From: Janthinobacterium lividum
GTDB lineage: Bacteria; Pseudomonadota; Gammaproteobacteria; Burkholderiales; Burkholderiaceae_D
Reading direction: 5' to 3'
DNA length: 64,000 nucleotides
Assembly (NCBI RefSeq): GCF_011601275.1
Contig: NZ_JAAOLY010000022.1
Span: 19,655-83,654, forward strand
Shown here: positions 25,130-32,227 of the stretch, one piece after another
Layout of the letters: each line of letters starts with the position of its first letter
Position numbering within the stretch: the stretch's first letter is position 1
The notes under the pieces: generated by a model
What the model was told of the DNA's origin: nothing
Databases searched by the model: none
Seen by the model: the letters and a program-made list of their open reading frames with translations, nothing else
Program-made: the position numbers and the translations under genes

Positions 25130-27652
25130 TTACATGAACTTGTAGCCTGCGCCGATGTAGAAGTAACGGCCGCGTACGTTGTACAGCTGGGCAAAGCCCA
25201 GGGTGCCGTACTGGTTGCCGGCGCCCATCGCGCTAAACGGTGGCATCTTGTCGAACAGGTTCTTGATGCCGGCCGTGAAGGTCAGGTTTTGCATCGCCAC
25301 GTACTGGCCCGTCAGATCCACTTCCGTGTGCGAAGGAATCGTGCGGGTGCCCGGCTTGATTTCGTCGCGGCGCAAGTCCGAGTCGATCATGTCGCCCGTC
25401 GTGCGGATGACCAGGGTACCCGACATATTGTCCTTTTCCAGACTGGCCGTGAAGGTGTTGCGGTACTTCGGATTCATGAACGTCTTCATCGTGCTTTGTT
25501 CTGGATCCGTCGCCGTGTCCTGGGTGTCCATGCGGGTGTAGATGGTGGACGCATTGCGCAGCGTAAACTTGCCGAACATCGTTTGCGGCGAGGTATAACG
25601 CAGGTCCGTATCGAAACCGCGCACTTCTGTCGTGGCCAGGTTCTGGTTGTTCAGCAGGATGCGCGCGTCGCCATTCTTGATTTCCACATTACCCAGTTCG
25701 ATCGCCTTGGTTTCCGTCAGGGTACCGATCTCGTTCTTTTTGTTAATCTTGAAGAAGTCGATGCTGGCTGTCAGCGAGTTCACTGGCGAGAACACCACAC
25801 CCAGGTTATAGGTCTTGCCCGTTTCAGGTTTCAAGTCCTTGTTGGAGCCGGAGACCTGGTAGTAGGCGAAGTTTTTGCAATTGCCGGCAATCGATGGGAA
25901 GGCTTTGCAGATATCCGCATCGCTGGTCGTGTAGGCACCCGCATCGACGCCGCCGTACATCTGTTTCAGCGATGGCGCCAAATAGCTGCCCGCATACGAA
26001 CCGCGGAACATCAGGTTGTTCAGCGGCTGGTAGCGCAAGGCCAGTTTCGGGCTGGTCTTGCTGCCGACATTCGAGATGTCGTCATAGCGCAGCGCCACTT
26101 GCGCTTCGACGTTTTTCAGGAAAGGAATCGACAGTTCGCCGAAGATGCCCTTGGAATTGCGGTCCGCCTTCACGGCAGCCTGCTGGATGCTGCCGAAGAC
26201 CACGCCATCGATCTGGTTCTGGTCCGGTTGGTCGCTCAGCGTTTCCTTGTTGTACGACACGCCGACGGCGTAAGCCATCGCGCCGCCTGCGAGGTCCATG
26301 ATCGGCGCCGACGCCTTGGCGTTGAAGAAGGTCAGTTCCGACTTTCCGGCGCGCGTAGGCGTCAGGCGGATCTTGTCGACGGCTGCCTGCGGATTGTCGG
26401 TGCGGGTCGGGTTGATCGAACCATTCTCGATCGCTTCGTTGAACAGGTCGTAGTGTGCATAGTTCGAATCGCGGTTGGTGGCCTTGCTCACGCCCTTGCC
26501 GATGGCCACGTCCCAGTCGATGCCGCGCGTCGTGCCTTCCAGGCCCGTCGAGAACTGGGTCATCGTGCCCTTGCGGTTGGTCTGGCGCGGGCCCATTTGC
26601 ATGAAGCGGCCGGCAACGGTCTGGTTGCCGACCTTGAAGTTGCCTGGCGCAGGCTGGGACGAGAAGTCGTCCTTGCTTTCGGAATAGGTAAATTCCGCGA
26701 ACGCGCGGATGCTGTCACTGATCTTCAGGCTGCCGATCAGCATGCCGCTGACGCGGTCGGCGCCATTGGTCGAGGTCAGCAAGGTCTTGTTGACGTCAAA
26801 ACGGCAGCCGTCCGGGCTCATATCGCCTGCCGGGCAAGGCACCAGGGTGCCGCCACCGCTGATATTGCCGCTAGGATGGTAGCCACTGCGGCCATCCGGA
26901 CCGCCAAAGCGGCGGAAGTCGGCGGAACTGGTCAGGTCGCGGTCCTTGCGGTAGATCGGGTCGCGCTTGAACACGTCGACCGTGGCCAGCACGTTGAAGC
27001 CCTGGGTGTCATAGTCGCCAAAACCGTAGACGAGGTTGGCCGTCTTTTCCTTGGCATCCGAGCGCGAGCTTTGGCCATAGCTGGTTTTCGCTTCCAGGCC
27101 CTGGTAATTCTTTTTGGTGATGAAGTTCATCACGCCGGCAACGGCATCGGCGCCATAAATGGCCGAACCGCCATCCTTCAGGATTTCAATGCGTTCCAGT
27201 GCACTGAGCGGAATGGCGTTGACGTCGACCGCGGCGCCTGCGCCGGAACCGTCAGCCAGCGCATTGGTCGGCAGGCGGCGGCCGTTCAGCAGGATCAGCA
27301 CGTTGCGTTCGCTCAAGCCGCGCATCTTGATGTTGGTGGTGCCCGAACCCGATGGGGAGCTGGCGCTCAGTTCGCCCTGGTCATTGATGTCGATGGATGC
27401 CAGGTTGCGCACCAGCTCAGCGACGCTGGTGGCGCCCGTGCGCTCGATATCTTTCTTGCTGTAGATTTCCACCGGTGCGGCGGTTTCCGCATCCACGCGC
27501 TTGATGGCGGAACCTGTGACGACCACGCGCTGCAATTTCTCGTCAGCCTTGGCTTCCTGCGCCTGGACGGCTTGGTGCATGAAGCCTGCGCCCATCATCA
27601 AGGTGCCGGCAAACATCATGCGCAAGGATTTGCTTAATTTCTTTTCAATCAT
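25130..27652 (-). CDS. TonB-dependent receptor
   Basis: An 840-residue outer membrane receptor. After a signal peptide (MMFAGTLMMGAGFMHQAVQA) come a TonB-box-like LQRVVVTGSAIKR, the plug domain (APVEIYSKKDIERTGATSV, TNIKMRGLSERNVLILLNGR, ERIEILKDGGSAIYGADAVA) and a long barrel ending in YFYIGAGYKFM. The RVVVTGS...RVDAETAAPV plug start is common in receptors of unknown ligand in gamma- and betaproteobacteria. A strong ribosome site (TTGGAGG) precedes the ATG at 27652, with a 24-base palindromic stretch directly upstream. It has its own terminator, so it is a single-gene unit. The ligand cannot be inferred; no regulator or periplasmic partner lies beside it. Confidence 0.85.
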   Translation of the reverse strand: MIEKKLSKSLRMMFAGTLMMGAGFMHQAVQAQEAKADEKLQRVVVTGSAIKRVDAETAAPVEIYSKKDIERTGATSVAELVRNLASIDINDQGELSASSPSGSGTTNIKMRGLSERNVLILLNGRRLPTNALADGSGAGAAVDVNAIPLSALERIEILKDGGSAIYGADAVAGVMNFITKKNYQGLEAKTSYGQSSRSDAKEKTANLVYGFGDYDTQGFNVLATVDVFKRDPIYRKDRDLTSSADFRRFGGPDGRSGYHPSGNISGGGTLVPCPAGDMSPDGCRFDVNKTLLTSTNGADRVSGMLIGSLKISDSIRAFAEFTYSESKDDFSSQPAPGNFKVGNQTVAGRFMQMGPRQTNRKGTMTQFSTGLEGTTRGIDWDVAIGKGVSKATNRDSNYAHYDLFNEAIENGSINPTRTDNPQAAVDKIRLTPTRAGKSELTFFNAKASAPIMDLAGGAMAYAVGVSYNKETLSDQPDQNQIDGVVFGSIQQAAVKADRNSKGIFGELSIPFLKNVEAQVALRYDDISNVGSKTSPKLALRYQPLNNLMFRGSYAGSYLAPSLKQMYGGVDAGAYTTSDADICKAFPSIAGNCKNFAYYQVSGSNKDLKPETGKTYNLGVVFSPVNSLTASIDFFKINKKNEIGTLTETKAIELGNVEIKNGDARILLNNQNLATTEVRGFDTDLRYTSPQTMFGKFTLRNASTIYTRMDTQDTATDPEQSTMKTFMNPKYRNTFTASLEKDNMSGTLVIRTTGDMIDSDLRRDEIKPGTRTIPSHTEVDLTGQYVAMQNLTFTAGIKNLFDKMPPFSAMGAGNQYGTLGFAQLYNVRGRYFYIGAGYKFM

Positions 27653-27666
27653 TGTCTATCCTCCAA

Positions 27667-27690
27667 CTAGGAAACTTAAGTTTCCCTAGG
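27667..27690. promoter_or_regulatory. Palindrome just upstream of the receptor ribosome site
   Basis: The core GGAAACTTAAGTTTCC is a perfect 16-base palindrome with CTA/CTAGG flanks that nearly continue it. It ends about ten bases before the Shine-Dalgarno of the second TonB receptor. It could be an operator or a hairpin in the leader. Confidence 0.45.
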
Positions 27691-27704
27691 GTTTTATTTA
27701 GCTA

Positions 27705-27722
27705 TTTGAAATTATTTTCAAA
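27705..27722. promoter_or_regulatory. Second inverted repeat upstream of the receptor gene
   Basis: TTTGAAA-TTAT-TTTCAAA, 15 bases further upstream in the AT-rich 363-base stretch 27653-28015. The remainder of that stretch is AT-rich promoter-like DNA with no gene that I can see. Confidence 0.35.
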
Positions 27723-28015
27723 ATGACCATGTTTACAAATTTAGTATTTTAAATTTGCAATTCATCAGACCATTTTTTGATCTTGACTGTCAAGAAATGC
27801 CGGATATTTGCGCATGCGCATGGCACAAACGAGAATGAAGGTGGATGAATTTTATTTGTGTCAGGCAGGAAAGTACCAAAATTCAATTGTTAAATAAATT
27901 AAATTTGTAATTAGGCAAAATGATCGTTGAAAGTTTGGTGTTTGCCCCTTGCCTGTCTAGACAGCTGTTGTTTTTTTGTGACGACATTTACGCCGTGTAA
28001 GGTAGGGGGCCGGGC

Positions 28016-28043
28016 AAAAAAAAGCCGCCCGGAGAGGGCGGCT
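28016..28043 (-). terminator. Terminator of amn
   Basis: Stem AGCCGCCC / GGGCGGCT with a five-base loop, followed on the minus strand by eight T. It lies 20 bases after the amn stop. Confidence 0.8.
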
Positions 28044-28063
28044 GGCATTGGCAAAGGCGGCTG

Positions 28064-29578
28064 TTACTGAAACGCCACTTCCGCAAAGCTGCGCAATTTG
28101 CGGCTGTGCAGCCGGTCCACACCTTGGCGGCGCAGCAGTTCCACGGCGCGGATGCCGATGCGCAGGTGCTGGTCGACCCTTTCGCGGTAGAAGTGGTTGG
28201 CCATGCCTGGCAGCTTGATTTCGCCGTGCAGCGGCTTGTCGCTGACGCACAGCAAAGTGCCGTAGGGCACGCGAAAACGGAAGCCGTTGGCGGCGATGGT
28301 CGCGCTTTCCATGTCCAGCGCGATAGCGCGGCTCTGGCTGAAACGGCGCTCCGGCGTGCGCTGCGGCAGCAGTTCCCAGTTACGGTTGTCCGTGCTGGCC
28401 ACCGTCCCCGTGCGCATGATGTGTTTCAAGTCATGGCCCGTCAGCTGGGTGATTTCCGCCACGGCCGTTTGCAGCGCCTGCTGGATTTCCGCCAGCGGCG
28501 GGATCGGTACCCACAGCGGCAAATCTTCGTCGAGCACGTGGTCTTCGCGCACGTACGCATGCGCCAGCACGTAGTCGCCCAGGCTTTGCGTGGTGCGCAG
28601 GCCGGCGCAGTGGCCCAGCATCAGCCAGGCGTGCGGGCGCAGCACGGCGATATGGTCGGTGATGGTCTTCGCGTTGGCCGGTCCCACGCCGATATTGACC
28701 ATGGTGATGCCGCTGCCATCGGCGCGCAGCAAATGGTAGGCGGGCATCTGCGGCAGGCGCGGCGGGGCGGCGCCCAGCGCATCCTCGCTCTCGACCGTCT
28801 GGCCGACCCGGCGCGTGACGACGTTGCCCGGTTCGACAAAGGCGACATAGCCGTCGTCGTCCGATGGCGCGGCCGCATCGGGTGCGCGGTCCATCATGGC
28901 GTGGCCCAGGCGGATGAATTCGTCGATGTAGAACTGGTAATTGGTAAACAGGACGAAGTTCTGGAAGTGCTGCGGTGAGGTGCCGCTGTAGTGGCGCAGG
29001 CGCTGCAGCGAGTAATCGACGCGCGGGCCCGTGAATAGCGACAGCGGCTGCGCTTCGCCGTGCGCCGGTTCATGCGTGCCGTTGGCGATGCCGTCGTCCA
29101 TGGCCGACAGGTCGGGCAGATCGAACAGGTCGCGCATGGCCAGGCGGCGGCCCGCGTCCATATTGCCTTCAATATGGTCATGTTCGGCGAACGAGAAATG
29201 CACGGGGATGGGCTGGGCGCTGACGCCCACTTCCAGGTGCACCTTCTGGCCGCTGTTATGGTTTTTCAGCAGCAGGGTGAACTGGTCCAGGTAGTAATCG
29301 CCAAACAGGTCGGGGCGGGTCAAGGTGGTTTCAAACACGCCGGGGCCGGCGACAAAACCGTAGGCCAGCGGCGAGTCGGCGCGCGCCACGGTATCCGTCT
29401 GGATGCGCACGAAGGGGTAGCAGGCGCGCACTCTTTCGTGCATGTCTTCGCCGGCGACAAAACGCTGCAGCGCGTCGCGCAAGTGTTCGATGCTGCTGCG
29501 GTAAATGGCTTGCACTTGTTCCAGCGCCAGGCGTGGATCGTCGAAGCGGGAGGAGGCGATGAAGGGGGGCGTAAGCAA
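28064..29578 (-). CDS. amn: AMP nucleosidase, probable TTG start
   Basis: Splits AMP into adenine and ribose 5-phosphate. The 504 residues have an N-terminal Amn domain (about 10-190) and a C-terminal phosphorylase-fold domain with ITMVNIGVGPANAKTITDHI, HAWLMLGHCAGLRTTQSLGDYVLAH (glycine-rich nucleotide site), ALDMESATIAANGFRFRVPYG and LLCVSDKPLHGE. The first ATG in frame lies well inside the family domain. A TTG at 29578 has AAGGAG seven bases upstream and gives a length close to the E. coli enzyme, so I take it as the start. A longer open frame upstream is only the shadow of the divergent tetR gene. Confidence 0.88.
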   Translation of the reverse strand: MLTPPFIASSRFDDPRLALEQVQAIYRSSIEHLRDALQRFVAGEDMHERVRACYPFVRIQTDTVARADSPLAYGFVAGPGVFETTLTRPDLFGDYYLDQFTLLLKNHNSGQKVHLEVGVSAQPIPVHFSFAEHDHIEGNMDAGRRLAMRDLFDLPDLSAMDDGIANGTHEPAHGEAQPLSLFTGPRVDYSLQRLRHYSGTSPQHFQNFVLFTNYQFYIDEFIRLGHAMMDRAPDAAAPSDDDGYVAFVEPGNVVTRRVGQTVESEDALGAAPPRLPQMPAYHLLRADGSGITMVNIGVGPANAKTITDHIAVLRPHAWLMLGHCAGLRTTQSLGDYVLAHAYVREDHVLDEDLPLWVPIPPLAEIQQALQTAVAEITQLTGHDLKHIMRTGTVASTDNRNWELLPQRTPERRFSQSRAIALDMESATIAANGFRFRVPYGTLLCVSDKPLHGEIKLPGMANHFYRERVDQHLRIGIRAVELLRRQGVDRLHSRKLRSFAEVAFQ

Positions 29579-29666
29579 GCGGATTCTCCTTGTGGCGGTT
29601 CGTGCATGCCATTGTAAGGCAGCAAGGCCGGTCGCGTTGGACGTGTTTCTCAGTGAGCCGGGCCGC

Positions 29667-29703
29667 TTGACGGATTCAAATAGAATCTGTATTCTATTTG
29701 AAT
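29667..29703 (+). promoter_or_regulatory. TetR promoter with a perfect 13-bp-arm operator over the start codon
   Basis: ATTCAAATAGAAT (29674-29686), four bases, then ATTCTATTTGAAT (29691-29703). The right arm includes the first two bases of the tetR ATG. TTGACG at 29667 and TATTCT at 29690 are 17 bases apart, so transcription would begin about at the A of the ATG. Binding of a dimer here would block this promoter, which fits self-repression. Confidence 0.65.
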
Positions 29704-30301
29704 GGTCAGACTTGCCAAATTCAACGAAAACAACTTCATCGACAGCGCGATCGCCGTCGCCGCCCAGTGCGGCGTGGGCGCCGTCTCGATGGCCGCCATT
29801 GCCGTCAAGGCCGGTGCGCCCATCGGCTCCGTATATCACCGCTTCGATTCGCGCAACGCCATCCTGGCGCGCGCCTGGCTGCGCGTGAAAAGCGACTTTC
29901 GCGAGGAAGTGGCCAGCCGCTGGCTTGGCGGCGATACGTGGGCCGGCGTGCATGGCTTGCTGGACTGGTGCCGGCGCAAGCCCGTGTATGCGCGCTTCCT
30001 GCTGCAATGCGCGGACAGCCCCGATTTCAGCAACGGCCTCAGCGAGGAATTGCTGGCCGCCGTGGAAGAGGAGCAGGCCGCGCTCGACGCCTGCTTTGTC
30101 CGCTGCGCCGAAGCCATGCCCGCCACGACGGAACTGGACCTCGATCACATGCTGCTCAAATTCGTGCTGATCGACGCGCCCGTGGCCGTCGTCAAGCCTT
30201 ACCTGACCCAGGAGCGGCCGATACCGGCCAGCGTCGACGCCATGCTGCGCGCTTCGCACGACGCCGTGCGCGGCTGGGCCGCCCACACCACATCACACTA
30301 A
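29702..30301 (+). CDS. TetR-family regulator
   Basis: A 199-residue regulator. The N-terminal helix-turn-helix (about 8-55: FIDSAIAVAAQCGVGAVSMA, AIAVKAGAPIGSVYHRFDSR) has the TetR pattern ending in the GSVYHRF recognition helix. The C-terminal ligand domain is of the short type (RKPVYARFLLQCADSPDF). No Shine-Dalgarno precedes the ATG, and the promoter and operator overlap it, so a leaderless message is likely. It is divergent from amn across about 120 bases and lies 17 bases before map on the same strand. Its targets, apart from itself, are unknown. Confidence 0.82.
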   Translation: MVRLAKFNENNFIDSAIAVAAQCGVGAVSMAAIAVKAGAPIGSVYHRFDSRNAILARAWLRVKSDFREEVASRWLGGDTWAGVHGLLDWCRRKPVYARFLLQCADSPDFSNGLSEELLAAVEEEQAALDACFVRCAEAMPATTELDLDHMLLKFVLIDAPVAVVKPYLTQERPIPASVDAMLRASHDAVRGWAAHTTSH

Positions 30302-30318
30302 CAAAGAAAAGAATCCCC

Positions 30319-31122
30319 ATGCGCTATTCCACCCAGCTTGAACACGGCAAGAAAATCCCCCTGCACGACGAAGAAGGTTTCATCGGCATGCGCGCGGCCG
30401 GCCGCATCGCCGCCGACACGCTTGACTACATCACGCCTTTCGTGAAACCGGGCGTGTCGACGGCCAAGCTCGACGCCCTGTGCGAAGAGTTCATGCGCGC
30501 CGCCGGCGCCATCCCCGGCACCATCGACTACCACGGCTACAAGCACGCCAGCTGCATCTCCGTCAATCACGTGGTCACGCACGGCATCCCGTCGGATACC
30601 AAGATCCTCAAAGTGGGCGACATCCTCAACATCGACGTGACGCCCAAGTTCAACGGCTGGTTCGGCGACACCAGCCGCACCTTCAAGGTGGGCGCCGTCT
30701 CCATCCTGGCCAACCGCCTCGTCAACACGGCGTATGAAGCCATGATGGCCGGCATCCACACCGTGCGCCCTGGCGCTACTTTGGGCGACGTGGGCGCCGC
30801 CATCGAAGCGGTGGCCAAGGCGCAGGGCTTTTCCTCGGTGCGCGACTTCTGCGGCCATGGCGTGGGCCAGGTCTTCCACGACACGCCGCAAGTGCTGCAT
30901 TACGGCCGCGCCGGCACGGGCATCGTGCTGGAACCGGGCATGATCTTTACCATCGAACCGATGCTCAACGTGGGCAGCTACCAGGTCAAGGTCTTGCCCG
31001 ACAAATGGACGACGGTGACGAAAGACCGTTCGCTGTCGGCGCAGTTCGAGCATTCGCTGGCCGTGACGGAAACGGGTTTTGAAATCTTTACCCTGACCGG
31101 TTTGACCGATCCCCTGGTCTGA
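30319..31122 (+). CDS. map: Methionine aminopeptidase, type I
   Basis: Removes the initiator methionine from new proteins. The 267 residues have the pita-bread fold and all five metal ligands: D106 (NIDVTP), D117 (FGDTSR), H177 (FCGHGVGQVFHDTP), E210 (FTIEPML) and E241 (QFEHSLAVTE). The start at 30319 gives MRYSTQLEHG; the open frame further upstream is the tetR gene read in another frame. It follows tetR by 17 bases and is followed two bases later by a small gene, suggesting one transcript. A housekeeping map is usually beside rpsB, so this may be a second, accessory copy; that cannot be decided here. Confidence 0.9.
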   Translation: MRYSTQLEHGKKIPLHDEEGFIGMRAAGRIAADTLDYITPFVKPGVSTAKLDALCEEFMRAAGAIPGTIDYHGYKHASCISVNHVVTHGIPSDTKILKVGDILNIDVTPKFNGWFGDTSRTFKVGAVSILANRLVNTAYEAMMAGIHTVRPGATLGDVGAAIEAVAKAQGFSSVRDFCGHGVGQVFHDTPQVLHYGRAGTGIVLEPGMIFTIEPMLNVGSYQVKVLPDKWTTVTKDRSLSAQFEHSLAVTETGFEIFTLTGLTDPLV

Positions 31123-31124
31123 CG

Positions 31125-31523
31125 ATGGATAGCGCCAGCCTGACGCAGCGCCTGCTGGAGCGTCACCGGCACGACGCCGAAGACGCGCTGCAGCACGTGG
31201 CGCTGGCCGTGCTGCAGCAGGAAGGCATTCGCGACGACAGCGTGCTGCGCACAGAACGTATCGCGGCCCTGGCGCCGCCCGTGTCCAAGGTGGTGATGCT
31301 GGCCGAGTGGCTGGCCTATGTGGATTGGGAAGGTTTTGACAGCGCCCTGTACGCCAATATCGGCGCGGTGGCGGCGCTCATCGCTAGCGTACTGGACCTG
31401 CCAGAGGTGGCCGCCAATCTGCTGCAAGCGCGCGATGCAGTCGTGTTTGACACGCAGCGCCCCGCGCTGGCCGCCGCGGCCCTGCTGTTCATCGAACGCC
31501 ACATCGCGCTCTTTCCCAGATAG
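31125..31523 (+). CDS. Hypothetical protein after map
   Basis: A 132-residue, mostly helical soluble protein (LTQRLLERHRHDAEDALQHV, LAEWLAYVDWEGFDSALYAN) that I do not recognise. It begins two bases after the map stop and so is almost certainly co-translated with it. No motif for catalysis or metal binding is visible. Confidence 0.6.
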   Translation: MDSASLTQRLLERHRHDAEDALQHVALAVLQQEGIRDDSVLRTERIAALAPPVSKVVMLAEWLAYVDWEGFDSALYANIGAVAALIASVLDLPEVAANLLQARDAVVFDTQRPALAAAALLFIERHIALFPR

Positions 31524-31579
31524 CAGCGCACGTCTTACAATGGCGGCAAGCACTGTTGCCCCATTTTGAAGACTTACGC

Positions 31580-32227
31580 ATGAGCGATTTTCCCGAAGAT
31601 ATCTACACCGAGCCGTCCGCCGACGTGCACACCCTGAACAACCTGGGCCCCTTGACGGGCATGGCCGGCATCTGGACGGGCACGCGGGGCCTGGACGTCA
31701 AGCCGAAGGCGGACGGCCCGCGCAAGCAGGCCTTCGTCGAGCGCATTGAACTGCAGCCGATCGACCCCGTCACCAACGGTCCGCAACTGTTCTATGGTTT
31801 GCGCTACTACATCCACATCACCAAGCCGGATCAAGTCAAGACGTATCATGAGCAGGTGGGCTACTGGCTGTGGGAGCCGGCCACGGGCGCCGTGATCCAG
31901 ACCCTGGCCATCCCGCGCGGCCAGATCGCCATGGCGTCCGGCACGACGACGGCGGACGCCACCAGTTTCGAACTGGTAGCCAAGCGCGATTCGACGGCGT
32001 ACGGCATCTGCTCGAATCCCTTCCTCGAACACGCGTTCACCACCGTCGAATACCGCATCAAGGTCGATATCCACGCCGATGGCACGTGGGGCTACGATGA
32101 AGACACGGTCATGCTGATCCGCGGCAAGGACGAACCGTTCCATCACACTGACCGCAACCTGCTGACGAAAATCGCCGAGCCGACGCCGAATCCGATGGCC
32201 TTGCAGGCGCTGGCGGCGGCAGCTTAA
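31580..32227 (+). CDS. Nitrobindin-like heme-binding beta-barrel protein
   Basis: A 215-residue protein of the FABP-like/nitrobindin (DUF1794, THAP4-type) family, ten-stranded barrels that can hold heme. The typical opening is present: LGPLTGMAGIWTGTRGLD, with the GxWxG signature, then VERIELQPIDPVTNGPQLFY, YYIHITKP, and HEQVGYWLWEPATGAVIQTL. I chose the ATG at 31580 (MSDFPED), preceded by GAAG, over a TTG 24 bases earlier. Its stop codon overlaps the stop of the convergent gene on the other strand (TTAA shared, 32224-32227), so no terminator separates them. Confidence 0.75.
   Translation: MSDFPEDIYTEPSADVHTLNNLGPLTGMAGIWTGTRGLDVKPKADGPRKQAFVERIELQPIDPVTNGPQLFYGLRYYIHITKPDQVKTYHEQVGYWLWEPATGAVIQTLAIPRGQIAMASGTTTADATSFELVAKRDSTAYGICSNPFLEHAFTTVEYRIKVDIHADGTWGYDEDTVMLIRGKDEPFHHTDRNLLTKIAEPTPNPMALQALAAAA

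Noticed and set aside
28064..30286. An extended amn frame reaching over tetR
   Set aside because: The upstream part is antisense to tetR; a TTG with a ribosome site at 29578 fits the family length.
29698..31122. An extended map frame starting inside tetR
   Set aside because: The first 207 residues are tetR read in another frame; methionine aminopeptidase similarity starts at 30319.
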